Shown: positions 35,254-43,159 of the stretch, in pieces
Numbering within the stretch: the stretch's first letter is position 1
How the letters are laid out: each line of letters opens with the position of its first letter
DNA from: Tissierella creatinophila DSM 6911
GTDB lineage: Bacteria; Bacillota; Clostridia; Tissierellales; Tissierellaceae
Assembly: GCF_001940565.1 (NCBI RefSeq)
Contig: NZ_LTDM01000059.1
Coordinates: forward strand, 54,575 to 118,574
Direction: 5' to 3'
Length of the DNA: 64,000 nt
Notes under the pieces: generated by a model
Databases searched by the model: none
Told to the model about the DNA's origin: nothing
Seen by the model: the letters and a program-made list of their open reading frames with translations, nothing else
Made by a program: the position numbers and the translations under genes

Positions 35254-35976
35254 ATGTATAAAATAAAGGTGTTTGAAAATAGAGAGTTTGGACAAATAAG
35301 GATAATGTTAATTGACGATGAGCCTTGGTTTGTTGGTAAAGATATAGCAGAAGCTCTAGGGTATAAAAGACCGAGTGATGCTATAGCAAGCCATGTTTAT
35401 GAAGGGGATAAGCTGAAACGGTGTTTTACAGTATCAGGTCAGGGAAGAAATATGCTAGTAATAAATGAATCTGGAATGTATGCACTTATCTTTGGAAGTA
35501 AACTGGAAAGTGCCATAAGATTTAAGAACTGGGTAACAAGTGAGGTCCTTCCTTCAATTAGGAAATATGGAGGTTATTTTACTGGCCAAGAAGAGATGAA
35601 TGATCAAGAACTTTTAGCAAGAGGATATCTTGTAGCCCTAAGACAAATAGAAGCAAGGACAGGAGAATTAGAAGGTCTTATACCTAAAGGAGAATTCTTT
35701 GATAAGTTTATAGATCTAGGTGACTGTATATGCCTTAGGGATACTGCAAAAGAATTAGGAGTTTCTCAAAATAGGTTTATAAATATACTTATAGACAGGG
35801 GTTATCTCTATAGGAATCAAAAAGGGAAATTAAGATTTTACTCAACTGCAGCTGATTACTTTAAATTAAAAGATTATATCAATAAATATAATGGTGAGCC
35901 TGGAGTTTATACAGTAGTAAGACCTGAAGGAAGAGCATATTTTTTCTCCCTACTTAAAGAAATGGGAGAAATTTAA
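35254..35976 (+). CDS. BRO/KilAC-type antirepressor
   Basis: The 240 residues have an N-terminal BRO/Bro-N domain (DDEPWFVGKDIAEALGYKRP, near residue 21) and a C-terminal KilAC DNA-binding domain (SQNRFINILIDRGYLYRNQK, near residue 170). Phage antirepressors with this architecture bind repressors or DNA. Here it may regulate ICE induction. ATG 35254 follows GATGAGGTG; the gene lies 10 bases after the DnaC-like gene. Confidence 0.9.
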   Translation: MYKIKVFENREFGQIRIMLIDDEPWFVGKDIAEALGYKRPSDAIASHVYEGDKLKRCFTVSGQGRNMLVINESGMYALIFGSKLESAIRFKNWVTSEVLPSIRKYGGYFTGQEEMNDQELLARGYLVALRQIEARTGELEGLIPKGEFFDKFIDLGDCICLRDTAKELGVSQNRFINILIDRGYLYRNQKGKLRFYSTAADYFKLKDYINKYNGEPGVYTVVRPEGRAYFFSLLKEMGEI

Positions 35977-35987
35977 AGGAATAGGAG

Positions 35988-36533
35988 ATGGTTTTGATGT
36001 TAATGTTAAATGAAAAAAGTTCTATTGACTGTGATGAGCTTGAATTTGAGAAACATAGTGAAGAAATAGAAGAGCTAATGGAAAAGCTAATAAAACTAGA
36101 AGATTATAATTGTGTAGTCCTTCATAAGTATATAGATTTGGCTCATAAGGATAAAGAAATGAAGGTTATAGACTCAAATTTATGGGACATTTACGAGTTA
36201 GTTGAATATGCAGATTTTAAAAATGGTGTAGACATTCTTATTGATGATGAAGGATTCTTAAATCTATCAGTTCATGGTCAGACCTATAGAATGGATGGAA
36301 ATGATTATTTTATCAATTCTATTTTTAAGATTATTCCACGAGATAAAGACTGGAACTTTCTTGATATATCTGATTTTTTACTGGAAGGAAATGAAGTGAA
36401 ACTTTCAGAAAAGCAGTTAGATAGAAAAAAGAAATCAACCATTGAATTTCTGAATGAATATAAGGGAAAGTTAGATAAAATTAATCCTATAAAAAAGGAA
36501 AAAGAGAAAAGAGGTATGGGTGAGGAAAGATAA
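35988..36533 (+). CDS. Uncharacterised acidic protein in the element
   Basis: I do not recognise this 181-residue protein. It is acidic and soluble, with a Lys-rich C-terminus. A stretch near residues 78-105 (ILIDDEGFLNLSVHGQTYRM) looks like a beta-hairpin domain. ATG at 35988 or at 35997 could be used; AAAGGA fits the first and TAGGAG the second. It lies between the antirepressor gene and virD4. Confidence 0.7.
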   Translation: MVLMLMLNEKSSIDCDELEFEKHSEEIEELMEKLIKLEDYNCVVLHKYIDLAHKDKEMKVIDSNLWDIYELVEYADFKNGVDILIDDEGFLNLSVHGQTYRMDGNDYFINSIFKIIPRDKDWNFLDISDFLLEGNEVKLSEKQLDRKKKSTIEFLNEYKGKLDKINPIKKEKEKRGMGEER

Positions 36534-36560
36534 GAAACTCCAAGCTAAGGAGGTGGTACT

Positions 36561-38348
36561 TTGAGTGTAATAGAAAAAATAAAAAAAGATATAAAAGAAT
36601 TATTTCAAGTGCAAGATAAGAAGATTTTTCTTAAGAAGAATATACCTTATCTTGCATTTTTCTATGTAGGAGATATTTTTTCCCACCATGTAAGTTCATA
36701 TGTAGGAGGTGATGCAATAGACCGTATATTTCAAGCGGTCCTGGAAATAGAAATAATGAGCTATCTTCCTAGCTTTGATCCAAGAGATTTACTTATAGGA
36801 TTTATTTTAGCAGCAATAGTGAAACTTATTCTTTATAGTAAGGGTAAAAACGCTAAAAAATTTAGAAAAGGTGAGGAATATGGTTCAGCAAGATGGGGAA
36901 ATTCAAAGGATATTGCTCCATACATGGATGATGATTTTAGGAATAATCTTCTCCTTACTCAAACTGAAAGAATTACTATGAATAGTCGACCTAAAAATCC
37001 CAAGTATGCAAGGAATAAAAATGTTCTTGTAATTGGTGGTTCTGGTTCAGGGAAGACAAGATTCTTTGTAAAACCTAATCTTATGCAACTTCATTCAAGC
37101 TATGTAGTAACTGATCCTAAAGGAAGTTTGCTTCATGAGTGTGGCAAGATGTTAGAAATGAATGGATATGAGATAAAAACTCTAAATACAATTAACTTTA
37201 AAAAAAGCATGAAATATAATCCCTTTGCCTACCTTAGAAGTGAAAAAGATATTCTAAAATTGGTTCAGACTATTATAGCTAACACTAAAGGAGAGGGAGA
37301 AAAGGCAGGAGAAGATTTTTGGGTAAAGGCTGAAAGGCTTTATTATACAGCCCTTATAGGATACATCTTTTATGAAACACCAAAAGAGGAACAAAATTTT
37401 ACTACTCTACTAGCAATGATAGATGCTAGTGAAGTTAGAGAGGAAGATGAAAACTTTAAAAACGCAGTAGATTATATGTTTGATGCCTTAGAAGAAAAGG
37501 ATCCAGACCATTTTGCTCTTAAGCAATATCGCAAATATAAGTTGGCAGCTGGAAAAACTGCAAAATCTATTTTAATATCCTGTGGTGCAAGGTTAGCCCC
37601 TTTTGACATTAAAGAACTTAGGGATTTAATGAGTGAAGATGAAATGGAACTAGATACCCTAGGAGATAGAAAGACTGCCCTATTCGTTATAATTTCAGAT
37701 ACAGATGATACCTTTAACTTTGTTGTATCACTCATGTATTCCCAGATGTTTAACTTGCTCTGCGATAAGGCTGATGATGTATATGGGGGAAGGTTACCAA
37801 TTCATGTTAGATGTCTTCTAGATGAGTTTGCAAATATAGGCTTGATTCCTAAATTTGAAAAACTTATAGCTACAATACGTTCAAGAGAAATAAGTGCCTG
37901 TATTGTATTACAGGCACAATCACAACTAAAGACAATTTACAAGGATAATGCAGATACCATAATAGGAAACTGTGATACAACCTTATTCTTAGGAGGAAAG
38001 GAGAATGGTACTTTAAAAGAGATTTCAGAAACATTAGGCAAGGAAACTATAGACCTATTTAACACATCAGAAACAAGGAGTAATCAGAAGTCCTTTGGGC
38101 TTAACTATCAGAAGACTGGTAAGGAGCTTATGACCAAGGATGAGCTTTTTGTAATGGATGGAAGCAAGTGCATTATGCAACTAAGAGGTGTAAGACCTTT
38201 CCTATCAGAAAAATTTGATATTACAAAACATAAAAATTATAAGTTCCTAGAAGATTATGATGATAGGAACTTCTTTGATGTTGAAGAATATATGAAAAGG
38301 CAGGGTAAGGCAAAGCTCAATAAGGAGTCAATAATAACAAGATTGTAG
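36561..38348 (+). CDS. VirD4/TraG-type coupling protein
   Basis: The type IV coupling protein recruits the relaxosome and feeds DNA to the secretion channel. The 595 residues have two N-terminal transmembrane segments (about 25-40 and 74-92), Walker A VIGGSGSGKTRFF near residue 157, and Walker B CLLDEFANIG near residue 418. TTG 36561 follows GGAGGTGG. It matches the CD1115-type VirD4 proteins of Tn1549-like ICEs. Confidence 0.94.
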   Translation: MSVIEKIKKDIKELFQVQDKKIFLKKNIPYLAFFYVGDIFSHHVSSYVGGDAIDRIFQAVLEIEIMSYLPSFDPRDLLIGFILAAIVKLILYSKGKNAKKFRKGEEYGSARWGNSKDIAPYMDDDFRNNLLLTQTERITMNSRPKNPKYARNKNVLVIGGSGSGKTRFFVKPNLMQLHSSYVVTDPKGSLLHECGKMLEMNGYEIKTLNTINFKKSMKYNPFAYLRSEKDILKLVQTIIANTKGEGEKAGEDFWVKAERLYYTALIGYIFYETPKEEQNFTTLLAMIDASEVREEDENFKNAVDYMFDALEEKDPDHFALKQYRKYKLAAGKTAKSILISCGARLAPFDIKELRDLMSEDEMELDTLGDRKTALFVIISDTDDTFNFVVSLMYSQMFNLLCDKADDVYGGRLPIHVRCLLDEFANIGLIPKFEKLIATIRSREISACIVLQAQSQLKTIYKDNADTIIGNCDTTLFLGGKENGTLKEISETLGKETIDLFNTSETRSNQKSFGLNYQKTGKELMTKDELFVMDGSKCIMQLRGVRPFLSEKFDITKHKNYKFLEDYDDRNFFDVEEYMKRQGKAKLNKESIITRL

Positions 38349-38356
38349 GTGAGAAT

Positions 38357-38422
38357 ATGGAAGTTAAGGTGAGAAGTCCTTCAATAAAAGAAGGCAATCA
38401 AGTTAATAAATTTAATTTATAG
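38357..38422 (+). CDS. Possible 21-codon leader peptide
   Basis: ATG 38357 with AGGTGAG four bases upstream opens a frame for MEVKVRSPSIKEGNQVNKFNL. Its stop codon overlaps the start of a terminator hairpin before the ssb gene. It could be a leader peptide whose translation affects the hairpin, or a chance frame. Confidence 0.4.
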   Translation: MEVKVRSPSIKEGNQVNKFNL

Positions 38423-38456
38423 CGATTGGATAAGAAACAAGTCCAGTCGCTTTTTT
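38421..38456 (+). terminator. Terminator-like hairpin upstream of the ssb gene (AGCG family)
   Basis: AGCGATTGGA and TCCAGTCGCT pair over 10 bp with one G-U, followed by T7, 38 bases before the next start. Confidence 0.85.
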
Positions 38457-38493
38457 TATTTCAAAAAAGAAAAGAGGAGGCTAGAATTAGAAT

Positions 38494-38814
38494 ATGGCAA
38501 ATTTTAAAGAAAGAGATATGAAAAATGTAACAGCTAATCTAGTAGGAGAGGTAAAATCAGCTTCTTTTGACTGGGATGGTGAAACTATCAATGTAACAAA
38601 TTTCTCCCTTGTAGAAAAGAAGAATGGGAAAAGGCACTATACAAACTGTGCAGCTTATGGTGAATGGTCAGAAGTAGCAAAGGAACTAAAGGCTGGAGAT
38701 CTTGTCCATGTCTTTGGTTATATTAGGGAAAGAAGAAATAATGACAAGCTATATAAGAATTTTATAGTAAAACATATGAATAAAATTGAAAAAGAAAATA
38801 AGGAGGAAAAATAA
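38494..38814 (+). CDS. SSB-like single-stranded DNA-binding protein
   Basis: The 106 residues form one OB-fold resembling the small SSB-like proteins of ICEs: INVTNFSLVEKKN and LKAGDLVHVFGYIRERRN. It lacks the acidic tail of host SSB and ends in charged residues. It may coat transferred single strands. ATG 38494 follows GAGGAGG. Confidence 0.8.
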   Translation: MANFKERDMKNVTANLVGEVKSASFDWDGETINVTNFSLVEKKNGKRHYTNCAAYGEWSEVAKELKAGDLVHVFGYIRERRNNDKLYKNFIVKHMNKIEKENKEEK

Positions 38815-38815
38815 T

Positions 38816-39031
38816 ATGGCATTTTTTACAGAAGGAATAGCAGTTTTAAAAACTTTAGTTACTGCAATTGGTGCAGGTTTAGGGGCATGGGGAGTAATTA
38901 ACCTTATGGAGGGATATGGAAATGACAATCCTGGAGCAAAGTCACAAGGAATCAAGCAGCTAATGGCAGGCGGAGGTATTGTTCTTATTGGAATGAAACT
39001 TATACCTTTACTTGCAAATACACTTAATTAA
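38816..39031 (+). CDS. Maff2-family mobile-element membrane protein
   Basis: The 71 residues have two hydrophobic helices (about 9-30 and 50-66) around a loop with MEGYGNDNPGAKSQGIKQLM, the Maff2 signature. It may act as a VirB2-like pilin or channel part; that is inference. ATG 38816, nine bases after AGGAGG, is chosen; the frame is open further upstream but overlaps the ssb gene. Confidence 0.88.
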   Translation: MAFFTEGIAVLKTLVTAIGAGLGAWGVINLMEGYGNDNPGAKSQGIKQLMAGGGIVLIGMKLIPLLANTLN

Positions 39032-39049
39032 GAAAGAGGTAGATAAAAT

Positions 39050-39919
39050 ATGTTTGGACTTTTCGACAAAATAACTGAGTTTTTCCAGGAGATTTTCATC
39101 GGAATTATCCAAGCAAACCTTGAAGCAATGTTCTTAGATATAAATGAAAATGTAAGTCTTGTAGCTACGGAAGTCGGGAAAACACCAAGTAGCTGGAATG
39201 CAGAAGTGTTCAGCTTTGTAAAGAATATTAACGATACTGTAGTTATCCCTATAGCGGGAATTATCATAACCGCCGTCTTGTGCATAGAACTCATAAACAT
39301 GGTCATGGAGAAAAATAATATGCACTCTGATACAGATACATTTGATTTCTTTAAATACATTATCAAGATGTGGATAGCAGTATGGTTTGTAAGTAATGCT
39401 TTCACTTTCTCGATGGCAGTATTTGATGTATCACAGACACTAGTAACTAAGGCGGCGGGCGTGATAAATACAAATGCATCCCTTGATGCTATGGATGTGG
39501 CCGCAATGATAGATCATCTAAAAGATGAAAGCTTATGGAATCTGATACTGATAGCAATGGATACTTCACTGGTGAAGCTTTCAATCCAGGTTGTATCAAT
39601 CATAATTACCGTAATAACTTATGGAAGAATGATTGAAATTTGCTTGTATAGCTCAGTATCAGCAATTCCATTTGCAACTATGGGAAATAAAGAATGGGGT
39701 CAGATTGGAACAAATTATATCAAAGGATTATTTGCACTTGGGCTTCAGGGATTGTTTCTTATGATATGCCTTGGAATATATGCGGTTCTTGTAAAGACGA
39801 TTCATGTAACCACAGATATTCATGCTAGCATATTCGGAGTTCTTGGATATACGGTACTTCTTGGAATTATGATGTTAAAGAGTGGAACAATTGCAAAGAG
39901 CATAATGAATGCTCATTAA
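39050..39919 (+). CDS. VirB6/TrbL-like conjugation channel protein
   Basis: The 289-residue protein has about six transmembrane segments, the pattern of CD1112-type VirB6/TrbL proteins of this ICE class. The stretch WNAEVFSFVKNINDTVVIPI is typical. It forms part of the inner-membrane channel. ATG 39050 follows AAAGAGG. Its codons are visibly less AT-rich than those of its neighbours, suggesting a mosaic origin. Confidence 0.88.
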   Translation: MFGLFDKITEFFQEIFIGIIQANLEAMFLDINENVSLVATEVGKTPSSWNAEVFSFVKNINDTVVIPIAGIIITAVLCIELINMVMEKNNMHSDTDTFDFFKYIIKMWIAVWFVSNAFTFSMAVFDVSQTLVTKAAGVINTNASLDAMDVAAMIDHLKDESLWNLILIAMDTSLVKLSIQVVSIIITVITYGRMIEICLYSSVSAIPFATMGNKEWGQIGTNYIKGLFALGLQGLFLMICLGIYAVLVKTIHVTTDIHASIFGVLGYTVLLGIMMLKSGTIAKSIMNAH

Positions 39920-39940
39920 AAACATGGAGGAGGAATAGAT

Positions 39941-40345
39941 TTGGAAATAAAAAAGGAAAAATTAATAATAGGCTTGGCACTTACAGGAGCAGGTCTTCTA
40001 GCTTCTGAAATTATAAATAGAAAGAAGTTGGGTGTGCTTACCAAAAGACTTAATAATACAGAAGACTTTTTAGATGACCTTGAAGAAAAAACATGGAGTT
40101 CAAATAGGTCTATGAAGGAAATTGCTAAGGCTCATAATAGCTTAATAAAAATGAGAATAGATGATTATGAAGGCTTTGATGAAAGATTTTACGAAATTGA
40201 AGATGAAATTGCTACTATCTATAGCCACCTTGCAGAACTTGATAGACTTAAGAAAAATAAAAAAGGTGTAGGTGAAAGTTCAAAAATATTAAATATCAAC
40301 CCTGATGAATTGGAAGAAAGCATAGATGAGATTGAAGAAGAATAG
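39941..40345 (+). CDS. Small anchored coiled-coil protein
   Basis: The 134 residues begin with a transmembrane helix (LIIGLALTGAGLLASEII, about 9-26), followed by acidic helices likely to form a coiled coil. I do not recognise a family. TTG 39941 follows GGAGGAGG. It lies between the VirB6 and PrgI genes and is probably part of the transfer apparatus. Confidence 0.75.
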   Translation: MEIKKEKLIIGLALTGAGLLASEIINRKKLGVLTKRLNNTEDFLDDLEEKTWSSNRSMKEIAKAHNSLIKMRIDDYEGFDERFYEIEDEIATIYSHLAELDRLKKNKKGVGESSKILNINPDELEESIDEIEEE

Positions 40346-40376
40346 AAAAGCTAATGGAATAGTGAGGTGATAGAGA

Positions 40377-40805
40377 TTGGCTTATGTTCAGATACCTAAA
40401 GATTTAAGTAATGTTAAAACAAAAGTAGCTTTTAATCTTACTAAAAGGCAGCTCATAGGGTTTGGGGTGGCAGGTATTATTGGTATTCCAACATATCTAA
40501 AAACAAGAAATATTCTTGGTAATGACCTAGCTGTCTTTTTAATGATTATACTAACTATACCTATTTTCTTTGTGGTCTTTTATGAGAAGGATGGGCTTTC
40601 AAGTGAGAAATATCTTAAATATATATATCTTCATGAAAGACACCAACCTAAAGTTAGGGTTAGTAAGGAGAGATTTATAGAGATGAGGAAGGAGGAGCAA
40701 AACATAAATGGGAAAAAAACAGATTCAGCAAAGAAATTTAGAAAAAAGAAAAAGGCAGGAAGAAAAACTGCAAAGAAAGGAAAAAGAGCTAAAAAAAGTA
40801 GTTAA
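40377..40805 (+). CDS. PrgI-family conjugation membrane protein
   Basis: The 142 residues have two hydrophobic helices (about 28-45 and 52-70), a PrgI pattern (MAYVQIPKDLSNVKTKVAFN), and a very basic Lys-rich tail. PrgI is a VirB3-like partner of VirB4. TTG 40377 follows GTGAGGTG. The last 98 bases overlap the VirB4 gene in another frame, and only the low-complexity tail lies in the overlap. Confidence 0.88.
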   Translation: MAYVQIPKDLSNVKTKVAFNLTKRQLIGFGVAGIIGIPTYLKTRNILGNDLAVFLMIILTIPIFFVVFYEKDGLSSEKYLKYIYLHERHQPKVRVSKERFIEMRKEEQNINGKKTDSAKKFRKKKKAGRKTAKKGKRAKKSS

Positions 40806-43158
40806 GGAAACAAAAAATCTTAAGTCTAACCAAAAGAAAAGCTCTTCATTCCTTGAACTCTTAAAGAAGGAAAAGAAAAGATATACCATAGAAGATACCA
40901 TTCCCTATAAGAAGATGTATAGGAATGGTATATGTTATATCGGTGAGGGAAAGTACAATAAAGTTATAAAATATGAGGATATAAACTATCAGCTTGCACT
41001 TGAGGAAGATAGAGATCTTATCTTTAATCAATTTGCAGGCTTTTTAAATTCCTTTGATTCAACAACAGAGCTTCAACTAAGCTTTGTTAATCAGGTAGGA
41101 AGAATTAAGGAAATGGAAAATGCAATTACTATACCAGGTAAGGGGGATGGTTTTGATGAGATAAGAAAAGAATTTAGGGGAATGCTTAAGGACCAGCTTT
41201 CAAAGGGTAATAATGGTCTTAGAAAATCAAAGTATATCGTTGTTAATACAAAGTCAGAAAGCTATGACCAAGCCAAACCTGTTCTTGAGAGGATAGAGAT
41301 AGATGTCCTATCAAATTTAAAAAGTATGGGGGTAAGGGCTGAAACCTTAGTAGGTCTTGAAAGACTTAAACTACTTCACGATATGCTAAATCCTGATAAT
41401 AGCTTTGATTATGATGGACAAGGACTTGAAAATAGGGACACAAGAAAACTTATAATGCCTAGTACATTCAAGTTCATAAATCCTAAATATATGCAGATGG
41501 GGAATTACATTTGTGCCTTAAGTCATTTTCAGATCTTAGCAAGTGAGCTTTCAGATAGGTTTTTATCGGAAATTCTTTCTATTGAAGATAATATGTATGT
41601 AAGCCTTCATATTCATGCCATAGATCAGGTAGATGCTATTAAGATGGTAAAGAGAAAGAATACAGACCTTCAAAAGATGATGATAGAAGAACAAAAAAAG
41701 GCTGTAAGAGCTGGCTATGATATGGATATTATACCATCAGACCTTAATGTATATGGAAGTGATATAAAAAATCTTTTGACTGACCTTCAATCTAGGGATG
41801 AGAGAATGTTCCATGTAACCTTTACCATTATGAATTTAAGCAAAAGTAAGGAAAAGCTAGATAATACTATAGCCCAGATTTCTTCCATATGTAACCGTAA
41901 TAACTGTGCCTTAAAAAGACTAGACCATCAGCAAGAGCAAGGTTATATGTCAGTTCTTCCTTTAGGAGTAAATGAGGTTGAAATAAAAAGACAATTAACA
42001 TCTTCATCAACTGCTGTATTTATGCCTTTTACAACAGAAGAACTTTTTATGGGTTCAAATACAAGCTTATATTATGGGCTTAATTCTCTGTCTCATAATC
42101 TTATAATGGCAGATAGGAAGAAACTAAAAAATCCAAATGGACTTATTCTAGGAACACCAGGGTCTGGAAAATCCTTTGCAGCCAAAAGGGAAATGGCAAA
42201 TGCGATTTTGGTTACAGATGATGATGTGATTATTACAGATCCAGAGGGTGAGTATGGAAGTCTTGTAAAACAATTTAAGGGTGAAGTTATTAAAATTTCA
42301 GCTAAGTCTAAAGACTATCTAAACCCTCTTGATATTAATATGAACTATGGAGATGGAGACGCACCATTAAAGGATAAGGCAAATTTTATAATGAGTATGC
42401 TTGAACTTGTAGTAGGTGGCAGTGGTCTAACTGCAGCTGAAAAGTCTGTAATAGATAGGTGTCTACCTAAGATATACAAGGATTATTTTGCAGACCCTAA
42501 ACCTGAAAATATGCCTATACTAAGTGACCTTTATAATCTTCTCCAAGAACAAGAAGAAAGTGTAGGAAGAAAGCTGGCTACAGAAATGGAAATCTATGTT
42601 ACTGGTTCTTTAAACGTATTTAATAACAGAAGTAATGTAGACCTTAATAAAAAGCTTATATGCTTTGATATAAAGGAACTGGGAAATCAACTGAAGAAAA
42701 TAGGAATGTTAGTTATACAGGACCAGGTATGGAATAAAGTTTCCTCAAATAGGGGGGCTAATAGGGCAACAAGATACTATATTGACGAGTTTCACTTGCT
42801 TTTAAAAGATCAGCAAACTGCCCAATACTCAGTTGAAATATGGAAAAGATTTAGAAAGTGGGGTGGAGTTCCAACAGGTATAACACAAAACGTAAAAGAC
42901 CTTTTAGGAAGTGCAGAAATTGAAAATATCTTTGATAATACAGACTTTGTCCTCATGCTTAACCAAGCTTCTGGAGATAGGGAAATCTTAGCCAAAAAAC
43001 TTAAAATTTCTCCTTTTCAATTAAACTATGTTACAAATTCCAATGCAGGAGAGGGACTTTTATTCTTTGGGAATACTATTGTTCCCTTTGTTGACAAGTT
43101 CCCTAAAGATACAATCTTGTATCAGAAGATGACAACAAAACCTGAGGAAGTAGATTAA
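40708..43158 (+). CDS. VirB4-type conjugation ATPase
   Basis: The 816-residue ATPase powers assembly or substrate transfer of the type IV channel. It has a basic N-terminus, Walker A LILGTPGSGKSFAAKREM near residue 482, and the Walker B region YYIDEFHLLL near residue 690. It matches CD1110-type VirB4/TraE. ATG 40708 has AAGGAGGAG ideally spaced, so it starts inside the PrgI gene. Confidence 0.94.
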   Translation: MGKKQIQQRNLEKRKRQEEKLQRKEKELKKVVKETKNLKSNQKKSSSFLELLKKEKKRYTIEDTIPYKKMYRNGICYIGEGKYNKVIKYEDINYQLALEEDRDLIFNQFAGFLNSFDSTTELQLSFVNQVGRIKEMENAITIPGKGDGFDEIRKEFRGMLKDQLSKGNNGLRKSKYIVVNTKSESYDQAKPVLERIEIDVLSNLKSMGVRAETLVGLERLKLLHDMLNPDNSFDYDGQGLENRDTRKLIMPSTFKFINPKYMQMGNYICALSHFQILASELSDRFLSEILSIEDNMYVSLHIHAIDQVDAIKMVKRKNTDLQKMMIEEQKKAVRAGYDMDIIPSDLNVYGSDIKNLLTDLQSRDERMFHVTFTIMNLSKSKEKLDNTIAQISSICNRNNCALKRLDHQQEQGYMSVLPLGVNEVEIKRQLTSSSTAVFMPFTTEELFMGSNTSLYYGLNSLSHNLIMADRKKLKNPNGLILGTPGSGKSFAAKREMANAILVTDDDVIITDPEGEYGSLVKQFKGEVIKISAKSKDYLNPLDINMNYGDGDAPLKDKANFIMSMLELVVGGSGLTAAEKSVIDRCLPKIYKDYFADPKPENMPILSDLYNLLQEQEESVGRKLATEMEIYVTGSLNVFNNRSNVDLNKKLICFDIKELGNQLKKIGMLVIQDQVWNKVSSNRGANRATRYYIDEFHLLLKDQQTAQYSVEIWKRFRKWGGVPTGITQNVKDLLGSAEIENIFDNTDFVLMLNQASGDREILAKKLKISPFQLNYVTNSNAGEGLLFFGNTIVPFVDKFPKDTILYQKMTTKPEEVD

Positions 43159-43159
43159 A

